Positions 17,078-26,700 of a stretch of 64,000 nucleotides of DNA are shown one piece after another. The notes under the pieces are model-generated. The model saw nothing but the letters and a program-made list of their open reading frames with translations, did no database searches and was not told where the DNA came from. Position numbers and translations under genes: made by a program. Every line of letters starts with the position of its first letter. Position 1 is the first letter of the stretch. This DNA is from Acidobacteriaceae bacterium (GTDB taxonomy: Bacteria; Acidobacteriota; Terriglobia; Terriglobales; Acidobacteriaceae), in contig JASHQH010000211.1 of assembly GCA_030037635.1 (NCBI GenBank), forward strand, positions 1 through 64,000, read 5' to 3'.

Positions 17078-17950
17078 TCACTGGCGGGATTGCTGACTGG
17101 CTGACTCAGAGAGGCGCCGATTCGCGGCACTTGCCACTGCGCACACCGCGAGAATGGCTCCAATCACCATCAGCGAAACGGTCACCGGCACATCGATCCA
17201 GCGCGTGGCAAGCATCTTGAGCGCCGCCAAGGCCAGGATCGCGGCCAGTCCGTAGTGCAGATATCGAAAGCGGTCGAGGATGGCAGACAATCCGAAGTAA
17301 AGTGAGCGAAGGCCGAGAATGGCCACAACATTCGACGTGTAGGCCACAAAGGGATTGTGTGTAACCGAAAGCACGGCAGGAATGGAGTCGGTGGCGAAGA
17401 GAATGTCGGTAATTTCGACTGCGAGAATCACCAGCCAAAGCGGCGCGTGGCCGGATTTTGGGCGCCGGAAGCCGGACATCCAAGATCGGCCGCCGCGCAG
17501 TGTCCGCCAGGCCGCATAGAGCAGCAGTGCGCCGAAGATCCACGTCACCCAGCTGAAATGGCGTAGCAGTGCGATGCCTGCCGCGATAAACGCGGCGCGC
17601 AGGACGAATGCACCCCACACGCCCCACAACAAAACCCGGCGCTCGCGCACAGCGTCGATTTGAAAGGCTCGAAACAGAACCAGAAAGACGAAGAGATTGT
17701 CGACGCTGAGCGAGGCCTCGATGGTGTAGCCGGCCACGAATTCGAGGGCCGCCTGCCGACCCTGCGCAGCGACGATCCAGCACGCGAATCCAGCAGCCGC
17801 CAGCACGAATCCTGCCGTAGCCAGCCATGCGATGGTTGCTCCGCGCCGCGGCTGGCGACGGGGGCCGGCCAGAAACGAGTCGGCCAGCAGCAGTGCACCC
17901 ACCACCGCGTGAAAAACCGCCCACCAGCCCCAGGAAACGCCGGCAATCAT
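17078..17950 (-). CDS. TerC/Alx family integral membrane protein
   Basis: 290 aa with seven or more membrane segments. TerC/Alx signatures are YTIEASLSVDNLFVFLVLF (conserved acidic residues in the membrane), then LAVEITDILFATDSIPAVLSVTHNPFVAYTSNVVAILGLRSLYF. TerC-family proteins are linked to tellurite resistance and, in Alx/MntP-like members, to manganese export or metal homeostasis; which applies here cannot be told from sequence. The final residues (SESASQQSRQ) are encoded by a copy of an AGTCAGC-type repeat. No manganese riboswitch was recognised in the upstream 170 bp, which is mostly GGGAACAAG repeats. Confidence 0.9.
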   Translation of the reverse strand: MIAGVSWGWWAVFHAVVGALLLADSFLAGPRRQPRRGATIAWLATAGFVLAAAGFACWIVAAQGRQAALEFVAGYTIEASLSVDNLFVFLVLFRAFQIDAVRERRVLLWGVWGAFVLRAAFIAAGIALLRHFSWVTWIFGALLLYAAWRTLRGGRSWMSGFRRPKSGHAPLWLVILAVEITDILFATDSIPAVLSVTHNPFVAYTSNVVAILGLRSLYFGLSAILDRFRYLHYGLAAILALAALKMLATRWIDVPVTVSLMVIGAILAVCAVASAANRRLSESASQQSRQ

Positions 17951-17961
17951 AGCTGGATGCT

Positions 17962-18046
17962 ACAAGAAGGCAGGGAACAAGGGAACAAGAAGGCAGGGAC
18001 CAAGAGACTGAGGGACTAAGGGAACGAGAAGACAGGGAAAAGCAAT
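17962..18046. repeat. GGGAACAAG-type tract
   Basis: Tandem, imperfect units such as CAGGGAACAAGGGAACAAG, then AGGGACCAAGAGACTGAGGGAC and AAGGGAACGAGAAGACAGGG fill most of the gap between terC and ndh. Read in reverse complement, the tract at 30120-30180 shares the order GGGACCAAAGGACCAAGGGAACGAGAAAGCAGGGAA. The units have no ORF and look like a dispersed repeat class of this genome. Confidence 0.5.
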
Positions 18047-18123
18047 CGCGCTACCTCTGGACCTCGCCGCGCATCTCTTTACTTGAGGGCCAGCGGATAG
18101 CATCTACAGGTGGGGGATACTTG

Positions 18124-19512
18124 GTGAGCGAGGGCACACAAGAGTCTGAGGATAGGAATAAGACCGGAGAAGGCAAATCTGCCGCCGGACGTCCTCGCGT
18201 CCTGATCGTGGGCGCGGGCTTTGCCGGTCTGCGCGCGGCTAAAGGCCTCGCGGAGCTGCCTGTGGACGTCACCGTGGTCGACCGCAGCAACCATCACACC
18301 TTCCAACCGCTGCTCTACCAGGTGGCGCTGGCCGCGCTGACGGGCGCCGACATCGCGCAGCCCATCCGGACCATCCTGCGGCGGCAGCGCAACGCCGAGG
18401 TGCTGATGGATGAAGTGGTGGCTATCGACACTGCGGCGCACAACGTGAGCCTGAAGAGCGGCGCGCGCCTGGAATACGACTACCTGGTGCTGGCCACCGG
18501 CGCCACGCACTCTTATTTTGGCCACGACCAGTGGGAGCCGCTGGCTCCCGGACTGAAAACCCTGGAGGACGCCGTGGAGATTCGGCGCCGCGTGTTGCTG
18601 GCTTTCGAACTGGCCGAGCGCCAGATGCTGGAGAAGGGCTGGCATCCTCCGCTGAACTTCGTGGTGATTGGCGCCGGGCCCACCGGCGTGGAACTGGCCG
18701 GCGCCATCAGCGATATTACGCAGCTCTACATGCGTCACGATTTCCGCCACATCGATCCCACAAAGAGCCGGGTGCTTCTGCTGGATGGCGGCAAGCGCGT
18801 GCTGGCCACCTATCCTGAGGATCTCTCCGCAAAAGCCGAAGCCACGCTGCGCCGGTTGGACGTAGAGGTGCACACCAAAACCCCGGTGACAGGAGTCGGC
18901 CCCGGGTGGGTTGAAGCCAATGGCGAGCGCATTGAAGCGGTGGTAACGCTTTGGGCCGCGGGTGTGCAGGCATCTCCGCTGGGGAAAATGCTGGGCACGC
19001 CGCCCAAGGTGAATGTGGACCACCGTGGCTGCGTGATCGTCGACGACCGCCTCAATCCTGCAAGTCTGCCGGAGGTATTCGTGCTCGGCGACCTCGCCCA
19101 CTTCGAGCAGGACGGACGTCAGGTTCCGGGCGTCGCGCAGCCCGCCATCCAGATGGGCAAGCACGCGGCCAAAATGATTGCCGCCGACCTCGACGGCAAG
19201 CCTCGGCCCGCTTTCCGCTACTTCGACAAGGGAGACATGGCCACGATCGGCCGGATGGCGGCCATCGGCGACGTGAAATGGCCGTTCAAAGCGCACCTGA
19301 GCGGTTTCCCTGCATGGTTCATTTGGGTGACGGTGCACATCTCCTTCCTTGTCGGATTCCGCAGCCGCCTCTCCGTGCTCGCCAATTGGGCGTGGATGTA
19401 CTTCACCTTCTCGCGTGGCGCGCGGCTGATTACCGGCGACCAGACCCTGCCCGGCTGGAACGAGCAGACCCGCGCCGGACCGACGCCGGGAGCCAGCAAA
19501 GCGGCAGATTGA
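18124..19512 (+). CDS. ndh: Type II NADH dehydrogenase (NDH-2), FAD-dependent
   Basis: 462 aa from GTG 18124; the track uses TTG three bases earlier. A GGTGGGGGA site fits the GTG better. NDH-2 passes electrons from NADH to quinone without proton pumping and is membrane-associated. Two Rossmann motifs are seen: the FAD site VLIVGAGFAGLRAAKGLA and the NADH site FVVIGAGPTGVELAGAI. Also present are VVDRSNHHTFQPLLYQVA and the quinone-side block VAQPAIQMGKHAAKMI. The C-terminal WAWMYFTFSRGARLITGDQ can form an amphipathic membrane anchor. A 23-residue hydrophilic N-terminal extension is unusual. Confidence 0.93.
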   Translation: MSEGTQESEDRNKTGEGKSAAGRPRVLIVGAGFAGLRAAKGLAELPVDVTVVDRSNHHTFQPLLYQVALAALTGADIAQPIRTILRRQRNAEVLMDEVVAIDTAAHNVSLKSGARLEYDYLVLATGATHSYFGHDQWEPLAPGLKTLEDAVEIRRRVLLAFELAERQMLEKGWHPPLNFVVIGAGPTGVELAGAISDITQLYMRHDFRHIDPTKSRVLLLDGGKRVLATYPEDLSAKAEATLRRLDVEVHTKTPVTGVGPGWVEANGERIEAVVTLWAAGVQASPLGKMLGTPPKVNVDHRGCVIVDDRLNPASLPEVFVLGDLAHFEQDGRQVPGVAQPAIQMGKHAAKMIAADLDGKPRPAFRYFDKGDMATIGRMAAIGDVKWPFKAHLSGFPAWFIWVTVHISFLVGFRSRLSVLANWAWMYFTFSRGARLITGDQTLPGWNEQTRAGPTPGASKAAD

Positions 19513-19568
19513 TGATGCAGCCATTAGCCTGGCGCAGCCGGCTGGAGTTCGGAGGCGGGTTTGGTGGC

Positions 19569-19617
19569 GCCCCCACCCTAGCCGGAAAAGCAAAGGCCCG
19601 GCCAGGATGGGGCACGC
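19569..19617. repeat. Dispersed palindromic repeat, copy A
   Basis: The unit reads CGCCCCCACCCTAGCCGG, a short A-rich middle, then CCCGGCCAGGATGGGGCAC. The arms CCCCACCCTAGCC and GGCCAGGATGGGG are imperfect inverted complements. The whole unit aligns with 58288-58335 and, in reverse orientation, with 48706-48747. It lies between ndh and serS. Confidence 0.6.
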
Positions 19618-19657
19618 CAGTTTTCTGATGGCGCTGTTCAACTAAAATAAGGGCAGA

Positions 19658-20986
19658 ATGCTTGACTTAGGATTCGTTCGCGCCAACCTGGGGTTGGTGG
19701 AGAAAAATCTGCGTGACCGCAAGCTTAATCCAACTGAGCTGCTCGGCCACTTTCGCATTACAGATGAAAGACGTCGCGAAGCCATCACGAGGATGGAGAA
19801 CTCCAAGGAGCGCCGAAACAGGCTGAGCGAGCAGGTTGGCGCGCTTAAGAAATCCGGGGAAAACTCTGATGCGCTAACGCTAGAGATTCGGGACCTAAAG
19901 GGCGAAATTGCAGATCTCGAGCAAAGCGCTAACAGCTACGACAATGAGCTGCGCCTTCTTTTGTCCCGCTTGCCCAACATTTTGCGCGACGAGGTTCCCG
20001 CGGGCGCCTCAGAAGCCGATAACAAGGTGGTAAAAGAGTGGGGCGAACGGCGCAGGTTCGACTTCGAGCCCAAACCTCACTGGGAAATTGGCGAAGCGCT
20101 CGGTATTCTCGACCTGGAACGCGCGGCCAAGCTGAGCGGCGCGCGATTCGCCGTGTACATGGGTGCAGGAGCGCGGCTGGAGCGCGCGCTGATCAGCTTC
20201 ATGCTGGATATGCACACGCACAAGCACGGCTACACGGAAGTTTTGCCGCCGTTCATGGTGAACTCAAAATCTCTCTTTGGCACCGGCAATCTACCCAAGT
20301 TTGCCGAAGATCTTTTTCGCTGTTCCGACGCGGATGCCGAAGCCGCATCACGCGGCGAATACAAAGACAACGACCACTGGCTCATTCCCACCGCCGAAGT
20401 TCCGGTTACCAATCTTTTCCGCGACGAGATTCTCGAAGAAGCGCGGTTGCCGATATCGTTCACCGCCTACACGCCGTGCTTCCGTGCCGAAGCCGGCGCG
20501 GCGGGCAAAGACACGCGCGGCATCATCCGCCAGCATCAGTTCCAGAAAGTCGAGCTGGTCAAATTCACGCGGCCCGAAGACTCCGACGTGCAACACGAGC
20601 GGCTGACGCGCGACGCCGAGGAGATTCTCGAGGCTCTGGGGTTGCCGTACCGGCGCGTCCTGCTCAGCACGGCCGACACCGGCTTCTCGTCAGCCAAAAC
20701 GTACGATCTGGAGGTCTGGCTGCCGGGGCAGAATCTCTACCGCGAAATCTCCTCCTGCTCCAACTTCGACGCCTTCCAGGCGAGGAGGGCCAATATCCGG
20801 TACCGTCCGTCCGGGCCCAAGGCCAAGCCCGAGTTCGTGCACACGCTCAATGGCAGCGGCCTGGCTGTGGGCCGCACCTGGCTGGCCATCCTTGAAAATT
20901 ACCAGCAGGCCGATGGGTCGGTTCAGCTCCCTGAAATCCTCCGTCCTTACATGGGCGGAACGGATAAAATTGCTAGGGAGCCCTGA
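19658..20986 (+). CDS. serS: Seryl-tRNA synthetase
   Basis: 442 aa class II aminoacyl-tRNA synthetase that charges tRNA-Ser. An N-terminal helical hairpin (roughly residues 25-105, rich in Arg/Glu/Leu heptads) binds the long variable arm of tRNA-Ser. The catalytic core has motif 2 ([22 protein letters not shown]) and motif 3 ([20 protein letters not shown]), with the Ser-binding TAEV ([15 protein letters not shown]) region. It starts [15 protein letters not shown], as in the family. Its stop overlaps the next start by one base (TGATG), suggesting translational coupling. Confidence 0.98.
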   Translation: MLDLGFVRANLGLVEKNLRDRKLNPTELLGHFRITDERRREAITRMENSKERRNRLSEQVGALKKSGENSDALTLEIRDLKGEIADLEQSANSYDNELRLLLSRLPNILRDEVPAGASEADNKVVKEWGERRRFDFEPKPHWEIGEALGILDLERAAKLSGARFAVYMGAGARLERALISFMLDMHTHKHGYTEVLPPFMVNSKSLFGTGNLPKFAEDLFRCSDADAEAASRGEYKDNDHWLIPTAEVPVTNLFRDEILEEARLPISFTAYTPCFRAEAGAAGKDTRGIIRQHQFQKVELVKFTRPEDSDVQHERLTRDAEEILEALGLPYRRVLLSTADTGFSSAKTYDLEVWLPGQNLYREISSCSNFDAFQARRANIRYRPSGPKAKPEFVHTLNGSGLAVGRTWLAILENYQQADGSVQLPEILRPYMGGTDKIAREP

Positions 20987-21402
20987 TGGCATCTTCCACG
21001 TCGAGCGGAGCAGTTACGCAGCCCAAGCACGGTTTCAAGCCGATATTCAGCAGCTATTTCTACTGGACCTTCGAGCGCGGATCGGTTCATTACGACATCA
21101 TGGTGTCGCTGATTCTGCTGTTTATCTTTGTCACGCCGCACTTGTGGAATTACGGAGCCAAGCCGTCGGTGGTGTCGGGTCCAGCGCATCCGCTCCAGGT
21201 TTTGCCCCAGGGCCGCGGCGTGATTGTCACGGTTCAAGCCTCCGACGTGAAGATTCCTCCCAACGCTTCTTCGAGCCAGGTGAAAAGCGCGCTGCGTGAA
21301 GCCATTGAGCCGGTCACCGGCGATGCGGTTTATGTGCAACGCTGGGAAACCGTCACCGACGCGCAGGGACACGTCGCCTGGAAGGTCTGGGCGCATCGCT
21401 GA
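20986..21402 (+). CDS. Small single-pass membrane protein of unknown function
   Basis: 138 aa. The ATG overlaps the last base of the serS stop, so the two are probably cotranscribed. The protein has a hydrophilic N-terminus with FSSYFYWTFERGSVHYD, one strong membrane helix (IMVSLILLFIFVTPHLW) near residue 45 and an extracytoplasmic C-terminal domain of about 80 residues containing GVIVTVQASDVKIP and RWETVTDAQGHVAWKVWAHR. I do not recognise the family; the layout resembles small energy-transducer-like proteins but lacks a diagnostic motif. Confidence 0.72.
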   Translation: MASSTSSGAVTQPKHGFKPIFSSYFYWTFERGSVHYDIMVSLILLFIFVTPHLWNYGAKPSVVSGPAHPLQVLPQGRGVIVTVQASDVKIPPNASSSQVKSALREAIEPVTGDAVYVQRWETVTDAQGHVAWKVWAHR

Positions 21403-21460
21403 TCCCTTTTTTCGCATCCTCTCAGCGCCCAATCGCGTCCAATACCAATTAAGGAGCTGT

Positions 21461-22129
21461 ATGCATCCAAGCAAGACTCTCTTGGCTATTGCCATCTTTT
21501 TCGCAGCCTGTTTGGCGTTTCCGCCGGCGCGCGGCCAGGACCTCAATACCGTCATTCAGAAACTGAATGCCGCGGCCCGCGGCTTTCACAGTATCTCCGC
21601 AAATGTCGAAGACGATTCAGTGCAAACCGATCCGGTTCCCGATACCGATGTCATGAAGGGGATGGCTTATTACGATCGCAAGGGCAATGATCTGGAGATC
21701 GCTGCGCACTTCACCCAGCACAACGGTCAGCCCAGCGGCAAGACTTACATCTATTCCGGCGGGGTTTTCAGGGTCTCTGATACTGGCAAGGAAAAAGATG
21801 CTAAGGTTTACAGCCAGGCGAGTAAATACGAGAGCTACCTGCTGCTCGGCTTCGGCGCCAGCGGCGACCAGTTGAAAGAAAAATGGGACATGACCTATCT
21901 GGGCCAGGAAACCATCGATGGCATCAACACCGATAAGCTCAAACTCGTCGCTAAGGACCCTGAGGTCCGCAGGAATATTCCCGAAGTCACCATCTGGATC
22001 GATCCCAATCGGGCGATCAGCCTCAAGGAAATCTTCAACGAGGGCCAGGGGCAGTCGTATCAGTGCCATTACACCGACATCAAGGTGAACGGCTCACTGC
22101 CCAAGGATGCTTTCAAGTTTGCCAAGTAG
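21461..22129 (+). CDS. LolA-like outer membrane lipoprotein carrier/sorting protein
   Basis: 222 aa from the ATG at 21461, which has AAGGAG four bases upstream; the track start at 21296 is a frame extension into the previous gene. A signal peptide (MHPSKTLLAIAIFFAACLAFPPARG) is followed by a domain with alternating beta strands: GFHSISANVEDDS, MKGMAYYDRKGNDLEIAAHF, TYIYSGGVFRVSDTG, and DGINTDKLKLVAKD...EVTIWIDPNRAIS. This matches LolA/LolB-like and outer-membrane lipoprotein-sorting proteins, which chaperone lipoproteins across the periplasm. The assignment rests on fold pattern. The last 17 bases overlap the convergent glycosyltransferase. Confidence 0.75.
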   Translation: MHPSKTLLAIAIFFAACLAFPPARGQDLNTVIQKLNAAARGFHSISANVEDDSVQTDPVPDTDVMKGMAYYDRKGNDLEIAAHFTQHNGQPSGKTYIYSGGVFRVSDTGKEKDAKVYSQASKYESYLLLGFGASGDQLKEKWDMTYLGQETIDGINTDKLKLVAKDPEVRRNIPEVTIWIDPNRAISLKEIFNEGQGQSYQCHYTDIKVNGSLPKDAFKFAK

Positions 22130-23555
22130 CGCCGGCCCGCATACGGCACAGCGCAATACCTCCCGCGGCAAACAGCATGGGGAAGCACTCCAGCGTGTAG
22201 CGCGCTTCAGGGGCCGCCACGGTAAGCAGGAGTGCGCTGCGCAAAAGCATGTAGGCCAGCAGCGCGGCCCAGAAACGCGGGCGCAAGCATAGGCCGGCGA
22301 TTCCCAGCAGCAAATACAGCGCATTCAATCCTGCATAAGCCCAGCTGAACTCCGTCTCGGTATGGTGATGCGCATAAACCCACCAGTCGAGATCAATATT
22401 CAGATTTTCGACGCGGGGGCGCAGCCACATGTCGGCCACGCGGCCCAGCGGCAGCCAAAGGGTTGAACGCAGTGGATGCGTGGCAACGCGTTCGCCGGCG
22501 AGCCGCGCAAATCCGGAATCGATCCGGGGCGAAATCTCCTCTCCGTTTTTTTCATAGGCCTTGGCCAGCGCTGCCGTTTCCTGGTACTGGGCCGTCGAGT
22601 CGAAGGCACGGCTGGGCAATTCGCTCAAATCCAGCTTGCTTCCGGGCACGTTCCAATAAATCTCATCGGTGGAAACAAAATCGAGGCACCATGTTTTCAC
22701 CCAGCGCTCCCACCCGGGAATCGCGGTTTCGCCGGGATCGTTGGCCGACCGCGGTGCGAGTGGCTCGAAGACATGAAAGATACGCCAGTTGCGCGCGGTC
22801 CACACCGCAAACGGCGCCAGCGCCAGCAAAGCGCAGGCCGCGGTCATGCGCAGCAGCCTTGGGGCCGGAATCGCCCCTTCACCGTTGCGCCGTTGCGCTG
22901 CCATGAGCATGGCGGGAGCGAAGGCCACGGCGGCCAGTACGCCGTCGGGGCGCAAGAGCGCGGCCGTGGTGACCGCGAAGGTGAAGATCAAACCGTGGCT
23001 CCAACGCGGCCGGCCGGCAAAGCGAGCCATGGCCCACATGGCCAGCGCCAAAGCGAAGACCGACATCGTTTCAGTGAGTGGAAACGCCGTATAGGAGGCA
23101 GTGAAGGGACAAAGGCAGCTCAGCCACAGCGTCGCCAGCGCCGCGCAACGCGCATGCGCCGGCGCCACTATGCGCCGCACAAATCCGGCCAGCAGCAAGC
23201 AACTGAGGAGGTCAAGCCCAACCTGGACGCAGATGGCGGCAAAGTAATTGTCGATCCCAAACAGCCTGAAGCACAGGGCAAGGAAGAGCGGATAGCCGGG
23301 CAGCCGGATAAGCGTGGAAACCATCTCCCCGCCCCCGCCGGTCAGGGCAAATTGGCCGTGCAGCAACAGATTCCTGGCCAGGCTGCCATAGACCAGCATG
23401 TCGCCGTTGACCTGAAAGAGGTCATGGACCATCCAAAGCCGCAGGATCAGTCCGGCGGCCAGAGGCAGCGCCACCGCCAGCGCGCCGCCAGCCCACCCCG
23501 CGCTTCCGGGGCGCCGCATCCATGGGGCCGATTGACTCTGTTGAGCGCCTTCCAT
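22113..23555 (-). CDS. GT-C type (GT39/ArnT-like) membrane glycosyltransferase
   Basis: 480 aa from ATG 23555; ATG 23519 is an alternative and neither has a clear ribosome site. Multiple membrane helices start at ALAVALPLAAGLILRLWMV, followed by an acidic loop (FQVNGDMLVYGSLARNLLL), then STLIRLPGYPLFLALCFRLFG. Further helices (LLSCLLLAGFV, FALALAMWAMARF, LRMTAACALLALAPFAV) precede a large C-terminal region and two final helices. Such enzymes transfer sugars from polyprenyl-phosphate donors at the outer face of the inner membrane. Its paralogue begins at the left window edge. Substrate unknown. Confidence 0.83.
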   Translation of the reverse strand: MEGAQQSQSAPWMRRPGSAGWAGGALAVALPLAAGLILRLWMVHDLFQVNGDMLVYGSLARNLLLHGQFALTGGGGEMVSTLIRLPGYPLFLALCFRLFGIDNYFAAICVQVGLDLLSCLLLAGFVRRIVAPAHARCAALATLWLSCLCPFTASYTAFPLTETMSVFALALAMWAMARFAGRPRWSHGLIFTFAVTTAALLRPDGVLAAVAFAPAMLMAAQRRNGEGAIPAPRLLRMTAACALLALAPFAVWTARNWRIFHVFEPLAPRSANDPGETAIPGWERWVKTWCLDFVSTDEIYWNVPGSKLDLSELPSRAFDSTAQYQETAALAKAYEKNGEEISPRIDSGFARLAGERVATHPLRSTLWLPLGRVADMWLRPRVENLNIDLDWWVYAHHHTETEFSWAYAGLNALYLLLGIAGLCLRPRFWAALLAYMLLRSALLLTVAAPEARYTLECFPMLFAAGGIALCRMRAGATWQT

Positions 23556-23560
23556 ACGAT
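23532..23560 (+). promoter_or_regulatory. Candidate sigma-70 promoter for the GH18/NodB/GT2 gene
   Basis: TTGACT and TACGAT are separated by exactly 17 bp. The pair lies about 210 bp upstream of the ATG at 23771 and overlaps the proposed start of the divergent glycosyltransferase. A start of transcription near 23567 would exclude the ORF-track start at 23522 for the downstream gene. Confidence 0.5.
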
Positions 23561-23770
23561 TCGTACTGTGTATATCGCATTTTAGGAGATACCGGCAGAT
23601 GGGACCGGCAATTGGACACCGGAACCGGAGCAACCCAGCGGACACCTAAATGCTGTACCTTGAGGCATTTTCGCCGATTGAGCGCCTCGCTGCCCCCAAC
23701 GGGCCCGCTCGATGCGTGGAATGCATCGCATTTTTTGGGTCCTTTCGCGCGGGAGTCAGCAAAGCCGAGC

Positions 23771-26700
23771 ATGGCAGAACGACAGATTTTCTTCGATCCG
23801 GAACGCAAGCGCTGGAAGCGCCTGCGCCGCATCCTCGACGCGGCCGCGGTGCTTTCCACGCTGGTGGTAGCCGGCTTCATCTTTAATGTGCTGCGCGGCC
23901 AGCGCCTGCCCGAGCTCCTGCTTCCCATTCCCAAGCACAACTACCGTGCGCTGCCGGAACCGTCGATCTTGCTGCACAGCACGAAGAACCTGCGTCCCGC
24001 GCGCCGCAAATCCGGGCGCAAGCCCTCCGACATTCCTCTGAACGAGGGCGAGGGTCTGCGCGCCGCATATTACGTGCAGGACGACGAAGCCAGCTACTCC
24101 TCGCTCAAGGAGCACGTGCACCAGATCGACATGCTCTTTCCGCAGTGGCTGCACGTCGACTCGCCCCAGGGCACGCTGATGATGATGAGCGGTGACAACC
24201 TGCACGAGTACCCGGTCATCCAGGGCGCCACGGTGCACGATCCCGATGACATGAGCAAGGTGAAACGTGTGATCGCGGCCGCCCGCACCGACACCGAAAT
24301 CTTTCCCCACCTCAACAACTTCAACCCGCACACGCAAAGCTGGGACGCCGGCGTGGGCGGGGTGCTGGCCGACGAGCAAAAGAGCGCCGCACTGCGCCAG
24401 CAGATCATGCGCTTTCTCACTGCCTTTCCCGTCTATCGCGGCCTTTCGCTCGACATCGAATCCATCCCCGACGCCGACGATGCGGCTTACGTCAACTTTG
24501 TCAAGGCGCTCTACGCCCAGATGCACCCGCGCAACCTGCGACTCTACGTCAACGCGGCCGTGGCCACCAGCGACAAAGATCTCCAGACCATCGCCGCCAA
24601 CTCCGATGGCGTGGTGCTGATGAATTACGACCAGCATCAGACCACGAGCGATCCCGGCCCTGTCGCCGCGCAATCCTGGTTCGTGGCCAACCTGGTCCGC
24701 GCGCTCAAGGTGGTTCCCAAGGAAAAGCTCATCTGCGCGGTGGGCAACTACGGCTATGATTGGACGCTCTCTATCCCCAACGCCAAAGATCGCAAGCATC
24801 GCAAGCCGCAGGTGGTCTTCACTGAGGATCTTTCTGTCTCCGACGCATGGGAGCGAGCTTCCGACGCCGACGCCGACCTCGGCCTCGACTACGACACCCT
24901 GAATCCGCACTTCGAATACATCGACGAGGACAACAACCAGCGCCACGACGTGTGGTTTCTCGATGGCGTGACCATCCTGAACGAGCTGCGCGCCGCCCGC
25001 GAGCTGGGCGTGGAGACCTTTGCGTTGTGGCGCCTGGGCGAGGAAGACAGCTCACTGTGGAATGTGTGGGACGCGCCGCGCAGTCCCGATTCGCTTCATG
25101 CGCTGGGTACCGTGCTACCCGGCCACGATGTCGACACCGAGGGCGATGGCGATATTCTGCGCATCACCGGCCTGCCACAGCCCGGCCGGCGTAGCGTGCA
25201 AATCGACGACGACGAGCCTGACCCGCGCAAGAAACTCATCATCGACGAGCACATGGACGTTTATCCGCGCACCTACACCATCGAGCAGTATGGATACCAT
25301 CCCAACGAGGTCGCATTAACTTTCGACGACAGCCCCGATCCTGCGTGGACTCCAAAGATTCTGGACATTCTGAAAGCCGAGCACGTCAAAGCCGCCTTCA
25401 TGGCCATCGGCTCGGAGGCCGCGCAGCACGTAGGCCTTTTGCAGCGCATCGTCCGCGAGGGTCACGAGATCGGCAATCACACCTGGACGCATCCCGACAT
25501 CCGCGATATCTCAACCCGGCAGCTCGATCTGGAGATCACTCTCACCGAGCGACTGTTCGAAAGCAAACTGGGCGTGCAACCGCTCTACTTCCGGCCTCCC
25601 TACGACATCGACGAAGAACCTGACACCGACGACGAGGCCGGACCCGCCTGGCACATCCAGCAGATGGGTTACATCATTATCGGCAGCAAGATCGACACCG
25701 ACGACTGGGACGAACACCCGCGGAAGACGCCGCAGGAGATTATCCAGTCGGTTTTCGCTCAACTCCAAACCATGAAGACCAAGCCGCAGTTCAGCGGCTC
25801 CATCATTCTCATGCACGACGGCGGGGGCGACCGCTCAGTCACCGTGGCTACTTTGAAACCGCTGATCGAGGCGCTCCGGGCCCATGGCTACACCATCGTT
25901 CCCGTCTCCGCTCTCATGGGCAAAACCACCGCGCAGGTGATGCCCCCGCTCACTTTCTGGCAGCGCATGCGCACCCTCCCCGACTCGATCGCCTTTTCGG
26001 TTGTCGATATCATCGGCAACTTCATCGTCATGGTCTTCTTCTTCGGCGATATTCTCATGAGCGCGCGCCTGGTCATCGTCGGACTCTTCGCCGTCATTGA
26101 TCGCCTGGTGAAGCCTCGCCCGTTCCCCGCACATGGTTACCATCCGCGGGTGGCGGTGCTCATCCCCGCCTATAACGAAGAACTGGTCATCGTTCGCACC
26201 ATACGCTCCGTGCTCAATTCGGACTACGACAATCTCCACATCATCGTCGTCGACGATGGATCGCAGGACCGCACCGCCGAGGTGGCCGCTGGAGCCTACG
26301 CGCAGGAGATCGCCGCAGGGCGGTTGCAGATCCTTACCAAGAGCAACGAAGGCAAGGCTGCCGCGCTGAACTACGCACTGGCGCGGATGAACGACGAGAT
26401 CTTCGTGGGCATCGACGCCGATACGGTGATTGCCGCCGACGCCATCTCCAAGCTCGTTCCCCACTTCGAAGATCCGACCATCGGCGCTATCGCCGGCAAC
26501 GCCAAGGTGGGCAACCGCGTGGGCCTGTGGACGCGCTGGCAGGCCCTTGAATACATCACCAGCCAGAACTTCGAGCGCCGCGCCCTTGACCTGTTCCACG
26601 TGGTCACGGTGGTTCCCGGCGCTATTGGCGCCTGGCGCACTGCGCCGGTGAAGGCTGCCGGCGGCTATCCGCTGAATACCGTCGCCGAAGACGCCGACCT

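Noticed and set aside
17951-18123. Possible yybP-ykoY manganese riboswitch before terC
   Set aside because: The region is filled by GGGAACAAG repeats and lacks the conserved riboswitch loops.
18079-19641. 520-aa reverse ORF opposite ndh
   Set aside because: Intact NDH-2 motifs are on the forward strand; the reverse ORF has no recognisable domain.
23522-23770. ORF-track N-terminal extension of the GH18/NodB/GT2 protein
   Set aside because: It would start upstream of the best promoter (23532-23560), and the sequence has no family resemblance. ATG 23771 begins the conserved RQIFFDPERKRW segment.
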